Shown piece by piece: positions 1 through 6,890 of a stretch of 13,087 bases of DNA. The stretch spans positions 1 to 13,087 of the forward strand of contig JADHLR010000033.1 in the NCBI GenBank assembly GCA_016780525.1, read 5' to 3'. The stretch is from Candidatus Puniceispirillum sp. GTDB taxonomy: Bacteria; Pseudomonadota; Alphaproteobacteria; Puniceispirillales; Puniceispirillaceae. Each line of letters begins with the position of its first letter. Within the stretch, counting starts at the first letter, position 1. A program made the position numbers and the translations under genes. The notes under the pieces are model-generated. The model ran no database searches. It saw nothing but the letters and a program-made list of their open reading frames with translations, and had not been told where the DNA came from.

Positions 1-600
1 CTTGACGGCATCGATCTGATTGCGTCGCGCACTGGCTGGTCAAGCGAGCTTGGCTATGAATTATTTTTGCGCGATCATAAAGATGGGGATCGGCTGTACG
101 AGACGATTATGCAGGCAGGCCAGCCATTTGGTCTGCGCCCCGGTCACACCTCAACAATCCGCCGGATCGAGGGTGGCATGCTGTCCTATCATGCCGACAT
201 GGACATTAATACCAATCCGTTCGAACTGGGGCTGGATCGTTTTATCGATCTCTATATGGATGCTGATTTTGTCGGCAAAGATGCGCTGCGCCAGATCAAA
301 TCGGCCGGTGTGAAACGCCGCCAGATTGGTGTGGTGATCGATGGGCCACCACTCGCCCAGCCGAACACAAGATTTTGGCCATTATCGATTGCCGGTCAGT
401 CAATTGGCAAGGTGACATCGGCTGTGTATTCGCCGCGGCTGAAAAAGAATATCGCGCTGGCCATGGTTGATTCTGCGCATGCGGCGTTGGGCACCGAATT
501 TTCGGTGAGCGCGGCGCAGGGTGATCGCATCGCGGTGGCTGTTGAAAAGCCATTTTATGATCCGAAAAAACTGATTGCGAAAAACGAAACGGCTGCCTGA
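1..600 (+). CDS. GcvT/DmdA-family tetrahydrofolate-dependent methyltransferase, C-terminal part
   Basis: The reading frame is open from base 1, so the 5' end lies outside the window; about 199 C-terminal residues are present. The piece covers the end of the folate-binding GcvT fold and the C-terminal barrel. Visible family signatures are SRTGWSSELGYELFL near the start, RRIEGGMLSYHADMDI, the segment NPFELGLDRF, FVGKDALRQI, and VTSAVYSPRLKKNIALAMVD in the barrel, ending in PFYDPKK. The family transfers one-carbon groups from methylated or aminomethylated substrates to tetrahydrofolate. Known members include glycine cleavage T protein, DMSP demethylase DmdA, and sarcosine and dimethylglycine demethylating enzymes. 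The RIEGG..SY..DM..NPFE..L arrangement resembles DmdA and its relatives, but the segment WSSELGYEL differs from the WSKQGGFEI-type segment I recall in DmdA, so the substrate is left open. The gene precedes the isomerase by 58 bp on the same strand and may be co-transcribed with it. The family call is firm; the substrate is not. Confidence 0.82.
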   Translation, partial: LDGIDLIASRTGWSSELGYELFLRDHKDGDRLYETIMQAGQPFGLRPGHTSTIRRIEGGMLSYHADMDINTNPFELGLDRFIDLYMDADFVGKDALRQIKSAGVKRRQIGVVIDGPPLAQPNTRFWPLSIAGQSIGKVTSAVYSPRLKKNIALAMVDSAHAALGTEFSVSAAQGDRIAVAVEKPFYDPKKLIAKNETAA

Positions 601-658
601 TGATCTGCTATTATGATAACGGGGCTGATGATGGGGCTGGCTGAAGCGGGTAATAGAT

Positions 659-1444
659 ATGCATGATACCGTTCTGGTTGAATCACATGGTGACTGGTTG
701 CAGATTACATTGAACCGGCCAGACAAGCTGAATTGCTTTAACATCGACATGCATCTGGCATTGCGGGCAGCGTTACAGCGCGCGCATGATGATAAGGCCC
801 GTGCGGTACTGATCACGGGTGCTGGCCGTGGATTTTGCGCCGGTCAAGACCTTGGCGACCGGCGTCCGGGTGGGACTGACTGGCCGCCCGATTTGCAGCA
901 GACGCTAACTGAATATTTCAATCCGAATATCAAGCTGATTACCAGCCTGCCGGCGCCGGTGATCTGTGCGGTTAATGGTGTGGCGGCAGGTGCCGGCGCG
1001 AGCATTGCTCTGGCCTGTGATATGGTGCTGGCAGCCGAATCGGCCCGTTTTATCCAGTCATTCAGCAAAATTGGATTGGTGCCGGACGCTGGCAGCAGTT
1101 GGGTCTTGCCGCGCCGTATCGGTATGGCGCGGGCAATGGGATTGGCGCTCACCGCAACAGCCCTATCGGCAGCCGAAGCCGTGGCGTGCGGGTTGATCTG
1201 GAAAAGCCATGCGGATGCGGCGTTGTTGCCAGCCGCACAGGAATTGACAGCGACATTGGCCAGCGGGCCAACAACCGCGTTCGCCGCCACCAAAATGCTG
1301 ATGCAGCATGCGGCCAGCACAGATTTTGATACGCATCTTGCGCTTGAAGCCAGCACCCAGAAAAGCTGTGCCGAATCTGATGATTACAGCGAAGGGGTAG
1401 AGGCCTTTCTGCAAAAGCGGGCGGCCAAATTTACCGGCAGCTAG
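659..1444 (+). CDS. paaG: PaaG-like enoyl-CoA hydratase/isomerase (crotonase family)
   Basis: This 261-residue soluble protein has the full crotonase fold. The oxyanion-hole segments are GAGRGFCAGQDL (54-65) and NGVAAGAGASIALACD (106-121). The catalytic region GLVPDAGSSWVLP (139-151) carries Asp143. The pattern GFCAGQDL, GLxPDxG, RAMGLAL and a C-terminal KFTG matches E. coli PaaG closely. PaaG isomerises the ring epoxide of phenylacetyl-CoA to the oxepin and also shifts double bonds in enoyl-CoAs. The acidic pair expected of a true hydratase is absent; an Asp in the isomerase position is present. The usual GGT after Asp is GSS here. No other phenylacetate (paa) gene is seen, so a general double-bond isomerase role in beta-oxidation is equally plausible. 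The ATG at 659 is supported by alignment of the N-terminal strand (ITLNRPDKLN) with the family; only a weak AGCGGG stands upstream. The family call is strong, the exact substrate uncertain. Confidence 0.85.
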   Translation: MHDTVLVESHGDWLQITLNRPDKLNCFNIDMHLALRAALQRAHDDKARAVLITGAGRGFCAGQDLGDRRPGGTDWPPDLQQTLTEYFNPNIKLITSLPAPVICAVNGVAAGAGASIALACDMVLAAESARFIQSFSKIGLVPDAGSSWVLPRRIGMARAMGLALTATALSAAEAVACGLIWKSHADAALLPAAQELTATLASGPTTAFAATKMLMQHAASTDFDTHLALEASTQKSCAESDDYSEGVEAFLQKRAAKFTGS

Positions 1445-1505
1445 CCGGCTCACCGACAGATCGCACCAGCCGCTGTCATTTACCTAACTGTTTTCAGGGC
1501 GCGGT

Positions 1506-3446
1506 TTATGGCACCGCCACGCCGTCTTCATTATGTAGAGCCTGCAACCGCAATTCGGCATCAGACAATGCCTGTTGCCGCGCCCACATGGTGGCATAAA
1601 GACCGTTTTGGTTCAGCAGGCTGGCATGCGTGCCGCGTTCTTTGATCTCGCCATTATCAAGAACAATGATCTCATCAGCATCGGTAACCGTCGACAGCCG
1701 GTGCGCAATCACCACCGTTGTGCGGTCTTTGGCAATCTTATCAAGGGCGGATTTGATGCCTTGTTCGGTGCGCGTATCAAGCGCCGATGTGGCCTCATCC
1801 AAAATCAGAATGGGCGGGGCTTTCAAAATTGTGCGGGCAATCGCCACGCGTTGCTTTTCGCCGCCGGATAATTTTAACCCCCGTTCGCCAACTTCGGTAT
1901 TATAGCCATCCGGCAGCTCAGCGATAAATTTGTCGATCTGGGCGTATTCTGCGGCATTTCTGACAGCCGCGGCTGGCGCGCCCAGATCTCCATAATTGAT
2001 ATTATAGCCGATCGTATCATTGAACAATACAGTGTCCTGTGGCACCACCCCCATGGCAGCGCGCAAACTATCCTGCCGGACATCGCGAATATCCTGACCA
2101 TCAATACTGATGCGGCCATTCTGCACATCATAAAATCGCAGCAGCAGGCGCGAAATTGTTGATTTGCCAGCGCCCGACGGCCCAACGATGGCGACGGTTT
2201 GTCCGGCTGGCACTTCAAAGCTGATGCCGCGTAAAATTGCGCGGTTTTTGTGATAGTGAAATCGCACATTGTCAAAGCGGATATGACCACCGCGTACCAG
2301 CAGATTCGGCGAATCTTTTTTGTCGCTGACTTCAGGCCGGATGGCGAGCATTTGAAACATTGATTCAATGTCGGTAAGTGCTTGCCGAATTTCGCGATAG
2401 ACAGCGCCAATAAAGCCGAGTGGTTGGGCAAGCTGCATCAGGAATACATGCACCATCACAAAATCACCGATCGTCTGGGTGCCGTTTTGTACCGCTCGCG
2501 CCGACAATATCATACAGCCGAGCATGCCCAGTGCGAAAATCAGCGCCTGACCAAAATTCAGCCAGCCGAGCGACGTCCAGGTTTTGGTGGCGGCGGCTTC
2601 ATATTGCGCCATTGATCGGTCAAAACGTCTGGCTTCGGCAGCTTCATTGCCAAAATATTTTACCGTTTCAAAATTCAGCAAAGCGTCGACAGCCTTGCTA
2701 TTGGCCGCCGTGTCCGACTGGTTCATGTCGCGCCGAATTTTGGTGCGCCAGTCACTGGTCTTGACGGTAAAGGTGCTATAGGCATAAACGGTTACCGCAA
2801 TCACCGCGACATAGGCCCAGCCGAAATAATAGGCAAAAATACCCAAATAAAGCGCAAATTCAATAATCACCGGCATGGTATTCAACACGGTGTAGCGGAC
2901 AATGCTCTCAATGCCCTTGGTGCCACGCTCAATCAGCCGCGACAACCCGCCGGTCTGCCGTTCCAGATGAAAGCGCAGCGACAGCTGATGCATATGGGTA
3001 AAGGTCTCGATGGCGAGTTTGCGCACAGCATGCTGGCCAACCCGCGCAAATAGGGCATCGCGTAATTGGTTAAAGCCACTCACCAGAACACGCCCGACAA
3101 TGAATGCGACAATCAGCATCAGCGGCGGCAGGGCAAATAACGGTATCGCGGTGGCTTTGCCAGCCAGCGCATCGGTAGCATATTTAAAGAAAAACGGCGT
3201 CGCAGCTGTGATCAGTTTTGCACAGACCAGAAAAAACGCGGCAATACACACCCGCCGCTGTAAATCTGGGCGATCATGCGGCCAGATATAGGGCCATAAA
3301 TAGGCTAGTGTTCGGATCACCGACTGGCTGCCAGAATCTGTTGGCTCAGAATCTGTTGGCTGCGGCTCGGGTGATGTTGGCCGAGATGTTTTTGCTTGAG
3401 GGCACACGAACTGGATCCGATGATGATGAAACGCTGTCAGTGTCAT
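1506..3446 (-). CDS. atm1: Atm1/HMT-type ABC exporter, fused permease and ATPase
   Basis: This half-transporter has about 646 residues. Numbering the longer reading that begins with TTG at 3464, the membrane domain spans roughly 70-360. The ATPase follows: Walker A GPSGAGKST (428-436), Q-loop Gln476, signature LSGGEKQ (532-538), Walker B ILILDE (552-557) and switch His588. All catalytic residues are present. The segments NSKAVDALLNFETVKYFGNE (255-274) and RRTGGL-like HLERQTGGLSRLIERGTKGI (166-184) are hallmarks of the Atm1 group, as in Novosphingobium NaAtm1. Members work as inner-membrane homodimers and export glutathione derivatives, linked to iron-sulfur cluster assembly outside mitochondria-like compartments and to metal tolerance. 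I chose the ATG at 3446; TTG at 3464 and GTG at 3407 are alternatives, and none has a convincing ribosome site. The N-terminal 45 residues are low-complexity and include a duplicated PTDSE/PTDSG. The gene is convergent with the isomerase and divergent from the DUF3108 gene. Confidence 0.88.
   Translation of the reverse strand: MTLTAFHHHRIQFVCPQAKTSRPTSPEPQPTDSEPTDSGSQSVIRTLAYLWPYIWPHDRPDLQRRVCIAAFFLVCAKLITAATPFFFKYATDALAGKATAIPLFALPPLMLIVAFIVGRVLVSGFNQLRDALFARVGQHAVRKLAIETFTHMHQLSLRFHLERQTGGLSRLIERGTKGIESIVRYTVLNTMPVIIEFALYLGIFAYYFGWAYVAVIAVTVYAYSTFTVKTSDWRTKIRRDMNQSDTAANSKAVDALLNFETVKYFGNEAAEARRFDRSMAQYEAAATKTWTSLGWLNFGQALIFALGMLGCMILSARAVQNGTQTIGDFVMVHVFLMQLAQPLGFIGAVYREIRQALTDIESMFQMLAIRPEVSDKKDSPNLLVRGGHIRFDNVRFHYHKNRAILRGISFEVPAGQTVAIVGPSGAGKSTISRLLLRFYDVQNGRISIDGQDIRDVRQDSLRAAMGVVPQDTVLFNDTIGYNINYGDLGAPAAAVRNAAEYAQIDKFIAELPDGYNTEVGERGLKLSGGEKQRVAIARTILKAPPILILDEATSALDTRTEQGIKSALDKIAKDRTTVVIAHRLSTVTDADEIIVLDNGEIKERGTHASLLNQNGLYATMWARQQALSDAELRLQALHNEDGVAVP
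3332..3361 (-). repeat. Perfect 15-bp tandem duplication inside the exporter gene
   Basis: CAGAATCTGTTGGCT occurs twice back to back. It is five codons long, so it keeps the reading frame and encodes PTDSE PTDSG in the disordered N-terminal tail of the Atm1-like exporter. It looks like a recent slippage or duplication event and is probably neutral. Confidence 0.9.
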
Positions 3447-3530
3447 ATCATAAACTGTCAGCAAATCACAATCATACGGCCAGCCGCCAGCATATCAATC
3501 TCCAGTGGCGGCGTGGTAAAGCCATTGTCA

Positions 3531-3536
3531 ATTATA
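3531..3536 (-). promoter_or_regulatory. Candidate -10 box for the Atm1-like exporter
   Basis: Read on the minus strand, these six bases are TATAAT, a perfect -10 match, in the AT-rich core (3529-3540) of the spacer between the divergent exporter and DUF3108 genes. It lies about 85 bp upstream of the exporter ATG. No good -35 box is seen at the right distance, so the call is tentative. The same patch could serve the plus-strand gene instead. Confidence 0.3.
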
Positions 3537-3547
3537 TAAAGTGCGGT

Positions 3548-3592
3548 AATGTTGGCCGGGGCAATGTTGAACGCCGCAATGTTGAATAGGGT
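3548..3592. repeat. Three 15-bp direct repeats in a divergent promoter region
   Basis: Three consecutive 15-bp units begin at 3548, 3563 and 3578, each opening with AATGTTG. The second and third share AATGTTGAA; the rest of the unit varies (GCCGGGGC, AACGCCGC, AATAGGGT). The array ends 23 bp before the ATG of the DUF3108 gene and is next to the candidate exporter promoter. Regular spacing in a divergent promoter suggests an iterated operator site, but decayed tandem duplication would look the same. Confidence 0.6.
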
Positions 3593-3615
3593 CGCTGTAA
3601 TCGAGAGAGGTGCTA

Positions 3616-4500
3616 ATGGGGCTCGCCCAAACTAGCTTTTGCCGGATGTCACGATTGCGCCGGTTTGGCGTTGCCGGATTGATTGCCGGACGCGTTACCC
3701 GTGTGCTCGCGGCGATGCTCATCGCGCCGCAGCTTGTCAGCATGGCTGCTGCGACCAGCCGGGATATTGATTTGCAATATAACATAAGCTGGGGGGCGTT
3801 GAGTCTGGCCGAGGCGCGCTCACAATGGCAATTGCAGGATGGCAAAGCGGTTATTCTGGGCACGGTCAAAAGTGAGGGGGTTGCGGCGCTGTTTTCCGGG
3901 TTCCAGAGTGCATCAAACGCAGAAATAGATTGGCAGGGCGGCGAATGGCGGCCGGCTTTTTTATCATTATCGCGGGTCACAAAATCCAAACAGATTGCCA
4001 GCTCGGTGCATTGGTCGACGGCGGGTGATATTTTGTCGGATGTGCAGCAGCCGCCGCCTGATCCCGAAGAGGTGTTTCCGATATCGGACAAGCTGAAACA
4101 AGATGTGATCGACCCATATAGCGCGGCGATGCGGCAGCTTGATTATATTGCCGATGCCGGCAAATGCGCTGGCTCATATGCGGTCTATGACGGGCTGCGC
4201 CGGTTTGAAATGCAGTTTGACACGGTTGGCACGACAACACTTGTGGCGGATCGCCCCTATAGCTTTGACGGGATAGTCTTGCATTGCCGCATTGTTGTGA
4301 TGCCAAAAGGTGGTCATAGAATCGCCTCAAGCTGGCATAAAAAACCGGCCAAAGACCGGCAGGTCAATGTCTATTTCGGCCGCTTTGCTGACGATTTGAT
4401 CCTGCCGGTTCGGATCGAAATAACGGCGCGGCTTGGCACTGGCGTCGCGCGGCTGGATATGACCCAGTCACAGATCCCAGGCGACCCATCCCAACCGTGA
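3616..4500 (+). CDS. Exported DUF3108-family protein
   Basis: This protein has 294 residues. The ATG at 3616 is preferred over the in-frame GTG at 3610 because AGAGAGG (3604-3610) sits 5 nt upstream as a ribosome site. The N-terminus is basic (RMSRLRR) and then hydrophobic, with a likely signal-peptide end near AAAT (about 45-48). The mature part starts DIDLQYNISWGALSLAEARS (50-69), the typical DUF3108 opening strand. It also has DPYSAAM (167-173), a C-GSYAVYDGLRRFEM block (184-199), and a final LPVRIEIT strand (263-270). These are family landmarks; members are predicted beta-rich envelope proteins of unknown function in proteobacteria. Two cysteines (184 and 224) in the exported part could pair. 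It is divergently transcribed from the Atm1-like exporter and alone on its strand. Family assignment is good; function is unknown. Confidence 0.8.
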   Translation: MGLAQTSFCRMSRLRRFGVAGLIAGRVTRVLAAMLIAPQLVSMAAATSRDIDLQYNISWGALSLAEARSQWQLQDGKAVILGTVKSEGVAALFSGFQSASNAEIDWQGGEWRPAFLSLSRVTKSKQIASSVHWSTAGDILSDVQQPPPDPEEVFPISDKLKQDVIDPYSAAMRQLDYIADAGKCAGSYAVYDGLRRFEMQFDTVGTTTLVADRPYSFDGIVLHCRIVVMPKGGHRIASSWHKKPAKDRQVNVYFGRFADDLILPVRIEITARLGTGVARLDMTQSQIPGDPSQP

Positions 4501-4519
4501 CATATGACCGCCTGTAGTC

Positions 4520-4714
4520 CAGCTTGCTGTCACCTTCATGCGCACCTGCGTGCAGCGATTGATGCGGCGTGGTCATCGTTGCGCCGGCAATCTGGCCGAC
4601 CTGCCGCATGATTTCGGTCTCAAGCGGTGATTTGATCATCTGCATGGCCCCCAGAACTGGCGAAATATTGGACAGCGGGGCGCTGGCATTACCGATCAAT
4701 TCAGCGGCTATGGA
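4520..4714 (-). pseudogene. Remnant of an M24 (creatinase / Xaa-Pro peptidase) gene
   Basis: About 65 codons read like the junction between the N-terminal domain and the pita-bread catalytic domain of M24 enzymes. The core is the stretch GAMQMIKSPLETEIMRQVGQ (residues 27-46 counted from a GTG at 4729), followed by IAGATM and a LHAGAHEGD resembling the usual linker before the metal site. In intact members this lies near the middle of a roughly 400-residue protein. Here everything on both sides is missing. The frame starts right after the stop of permease 2 (a TAA at 4742-4744 closes the same frame), and likeness ends before the DUF3108 stop codon. None of the five metal ligands can be present. 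The M24 fold includes aminopeptidase P, prolidase, creatinase and the DMSP lyase DddP; the fragment is too short to choose. I take it as a decayed gene fragment stranded between two convergent genes. Confidence 0.55.
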
Positions 4715-4741
4715 CGTCTGCTGTGGCACTACTGATCTTGT

Positions 4742-5971
4742 TTATTTTTTAGCGTCGGTATCAAAACCGCCAAAATTTTTGAACAGGTTGGGATCACCAA
4801 AAATATTATTAAATCCCTGGCTGCCTGTGGTTGGGTCGGATGGCGGTGTGGTCGCGCCTTCAGTTTCCACATTCTGCTGAAGTAATTTGAGCTGATCAGC
4901 GAAATTCGATTTTTTCGCCTCATCTGCCGCCACGATACATTGTTCCCCATACAGATTATTGGATACCAGATAATTTCCACCAGCGACCACGCCAAAACAC
5001 ACCAACAGGATTACAAACATTGATTTTGGTAATTTGAAGCTGGTTTTTTGGTTTTTCATCAACCGGTCGCTTGGCATTGCCTGATGAAGTTGCGTTTGCT
5101 TGATTTTGGCAAGGCGGCTTTCTGCACGACGTTTCAGCACCTCGTAGGATATGGCTGCCGTCAGCGTAATGGCGATAATGACCAATGCCAGGGCGCTGAT
5201 AGCCGGGCTTATGCCCAACCGAACCTTTGAGGCAATCACAGTGGTCAGTGTCTGATCGGATAAGATGCTAAAGACCGTAGTGTTGTAGTTTTCAAAGGAA
5301 TATAAAAATGCGATGACGGCGGATGAGGCAATTGCTGGCATCAGGTAGGGCATTAATATTTTGAAAAATACCTGCGTTTGGCTGGCACCTAAATCCAACG
5401 CGGCTTCTTCCTGTGTTTTGTCAAAACGCTGCATGCGGGCAACGAAGATCAGGAAACAGTAAGTTGAAATGAAACATGTCTGTGCCAGGATCGTCAGGAA
5501 CACACCATTGCGGCCAACATCAGCCATCGCGCCCCCGCCTGTCATGCTGGCGATGCGATCCCAGAGCACGACTGTTGAAATGCCGATAACCACACCCGGA
5601 AACAACACCGGCATAATCGCGACTGAATAGAAGAAGGTTCTGATTTTACTGTTGACCTGTGTTAGAACAATCGCCGCCGCCATGCCGATTGGCACCGATA
5701 AAGCGACAACCCCGAGAGCAATATGCAGGCTGGTTAAAATGCCTTCATGCAGCTTTGAGTCCGCTAAAAGCCCCGCTAAACGTTGCCCATCATAGGTGAC
5801 CTTGCCCTCGGCAAACCAGCGCCAGCTAAAACACTCCCAAGGCGTGACAGCGGGAAACTCTGCAGAGTTAAACGCGGTGATGCTCATGATAATGAGCGGG
5901 CCGAATAGATAGGCTAAAAATACGAAAATATAAGTGCCAAGGAGTAGTTTAAGTGCGGGTTGGGACTTCAT
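4742..5971 (-). CDS. potC: Polyamine-type ABC importer, inner-membrane permease 2 (PotC-like) with C-terminal extension
   Basis: This is a 409-residue membrane protein. Residues 1-285 form a normal PotC-type permease of six hydrophobic segments. The cytoplasmic coupling (EAA) loop is EEAALDLGASQTQVFFKILM (188-207) and contacts the ATPase. The ATG overlaps the stop of permease 1 by 4 bp (ATGA), so the two are translationally coupled. PotC-type proteins are normally about 260-280 residues. Here a basic linker (280-315) leads to a seventh hydrophobic segment, SMFVILLVCFGVVAGGNYLV (317-336), and a tail of about 70 residues. The tail is polar, with Cys345, a QLKLLQQNVETEG helix and a Pro/Ser/Thr/Gly/Asn/Phe-rich end. 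With a cytoplasmic end after six segments, the tail should face the periplasm. It could be an in-frame fusion with a small single-pass protein, but the ATG at 5059 has no ribosome site of its own. Permease call sure; substrate inferred. Confidence 0.87.
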   Translation of the reverse strand: MKSQPALKLLLGTYIFVFLAYLFGPLIIMSITAFNSAEFPAVTPWECFSWRWFAEGKVTYDGQRLAGLLADSKLHEGILTSLHIALGVVALSVPIGMAAAIVLTQVNSKIRTFFYSVAIMPVLFPGVVIGISTVVLWDRIASMTGGGAMADVGRNGVFLTILAQTCFISTYCFLIFVARMQRFDKTQEEAALDLGASQTQVFFKILMPYLMPAIASSAVIAFLYSFENYNTTVFSILSDQTLTTVIASKVRLGISPAISALALVIIAITLTAAISYEVLKRRAESRLAKIKQTQLHQAMPSDRLMKNQKTSFKLPKSMFVILLVCFGVVAGGNYLVSNNLYGEQCIVAADEAKKSNFADQLKLLQQNVETEGATTPPSDPTTGSQGFNNIFGDPNLFKNFGGFDTDAKK

Positions 5972-6879
5972 TTGACAATCTCACCAACTTTGACGCGGAA
6001 CAATTTCATCATCAAAAGCACAAAAATAACAGAGACCAGCAACAGCAACACCGAATATGCAGCGCCTCTCGACCAATTATCATTCATGTTGAACCATTGA
6101 TAAATCAGTTGTGTGAACCAGAAAGTGTTGGGACTACTCAGCACCACAGGTGTGGCTAAGGCGCCGGCGGTTAACATGAAAACCATGGTGCTACCTGACG
6201 CGATGCCGGCTTTGGCGTGGGGAATTACAATACGCCAATGGGTGCGGAGTGTTGACGAACCAAGGTCTTTGGCAGCTTCCAGCTGGTTGGTGTCCAACGA
6301 CTCAAGCGAGTTATAGAGGGGAAACATCATCAACAGCAAATAGGCATAGGTAAGACCAGTGAATAACGCTACATCCTGACCAATAAAATTGATGGCATTG
6401 TCCATCAGTCCAGCATTTATCAGTGCGTTATTGATCACGCCCTCGCCAGCAAACAGAATGCGCAAGGCAAAGGCGCGTAATAATTCGTTAATCCAAAACG
6501 GCACAATAAGCGACACAATCAATAATCTTGCGGTTTTATGCTCGGCGATTTTGGCAATGTAAAATGCGATTGGATAACAAAAGCACAAGCTCAGAACAGT
6601 GATCACCACAGCCGTTGCTAATGTTGTGAAAAACACTTTGAGATCGACATAATTATAGGCGTCTTTACTGGTCTCTGATCCAAATAGAAAATGCTTGTAA
6701 TGCGTTAAGGTATAGACATCTTCCTCACCGCCACGCAGCAACGGCGGCAAATTCGGCCGAAACGACAAATCCAGCATATAAAGCTGTGGGATGATGATCA
6801 AAAAGATAATCCAAAACCCAATAGAGATCAAAAAATAGGTCGAAATTATTGGGCCATTTTTTGCGAAAAATTTTTGCAT
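5968..6879 (-). CDS. potB: Polyamine-type ABC importer, inner-membrane permease 1 (PotB-like)
   Basis: This 303-residue permease has six predicted membrane segments: an N-terminal one at about 11-35, then about 83-110, 117-145, 168-190, 226-250 and 273-295. The coupling loop EAAKDLGSSTLRTHWRIVIP (201-220) matches the PotB/PotC consensus. A large periplasmic loop follows the first segment (about 36-82), usual for PotB. The ATG at 6879 is preferred to the GTG at 6882 because the ribosome site AGGAG (6885-6889) leaves 5 nt to the ATG but only 2 nt to the GTG. That site lies between the ATPase stop (6891-6893) and this start, so expression is probably coupled to the ATPase gene. It pairs with permease 2, overlapping it by 4 bp. 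The family imports spermidine, putrescine or related cations; the sequence does not fix which. Confidence 0.88.
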   Translation of the reverse strand: MQKFFAKNGPIISTYFLISIGFWIIFLIIIPQLYMLDLSFRPNLPPLLRGGEEDVYTLTHYKHFLFGSETSKDAYNYVDLKVFFTTLATAVVITVLSLCFCYPIAFYIAKIAEHKTARLLIVSLIVPFWINELLRAFALRILFAGEGVINNALINAGLMDNAINFIGQDVALFTGLTYAYLLLMMFPLYNSLESLDTNQLEAAKDLGSSTLRTHWRIVIPHAKAGIASGSTMVFMLTAGALATPVVLSSPNTFWFTQLIYQWFNMNDNWSRGAAYSVLLLLVSVIFVLLMMKLFRVKVGEIVK

Positions 6880-6890
6880 CACAGCTCCTG

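Noticed and set aside
844..1356. Long minus-strand open frame opposite the isomerase gene
   Set aside because: It is the antisense shadow of a well-supported gene; its Ala/Ser-rich translation comes from the codon pattern of the real frame.
1445..1505. Possible terminator between the convergent isomerase and exporter genes
   Set aside because: AGCCGGCT (1443-1450) is a short palindrome, but no longer stem or T-run was found on either strand.
3525..3552. TTGTCA (3525-3530) with TAATGT (3547-3552) as a plus-strand promoter of the DUF3108 gene
   Set aside because: The -10 matches consensus at only three of six bases; a promoter is likely somewhere in the spacer but this pair is not convincing.
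4569..4880. Plus-strand open frame of about 100 codons opposite the end of permease 2
   Set aside because: It is antisense to the permease tail and M24 remnant, has no ribosome site and no recognisable domain.
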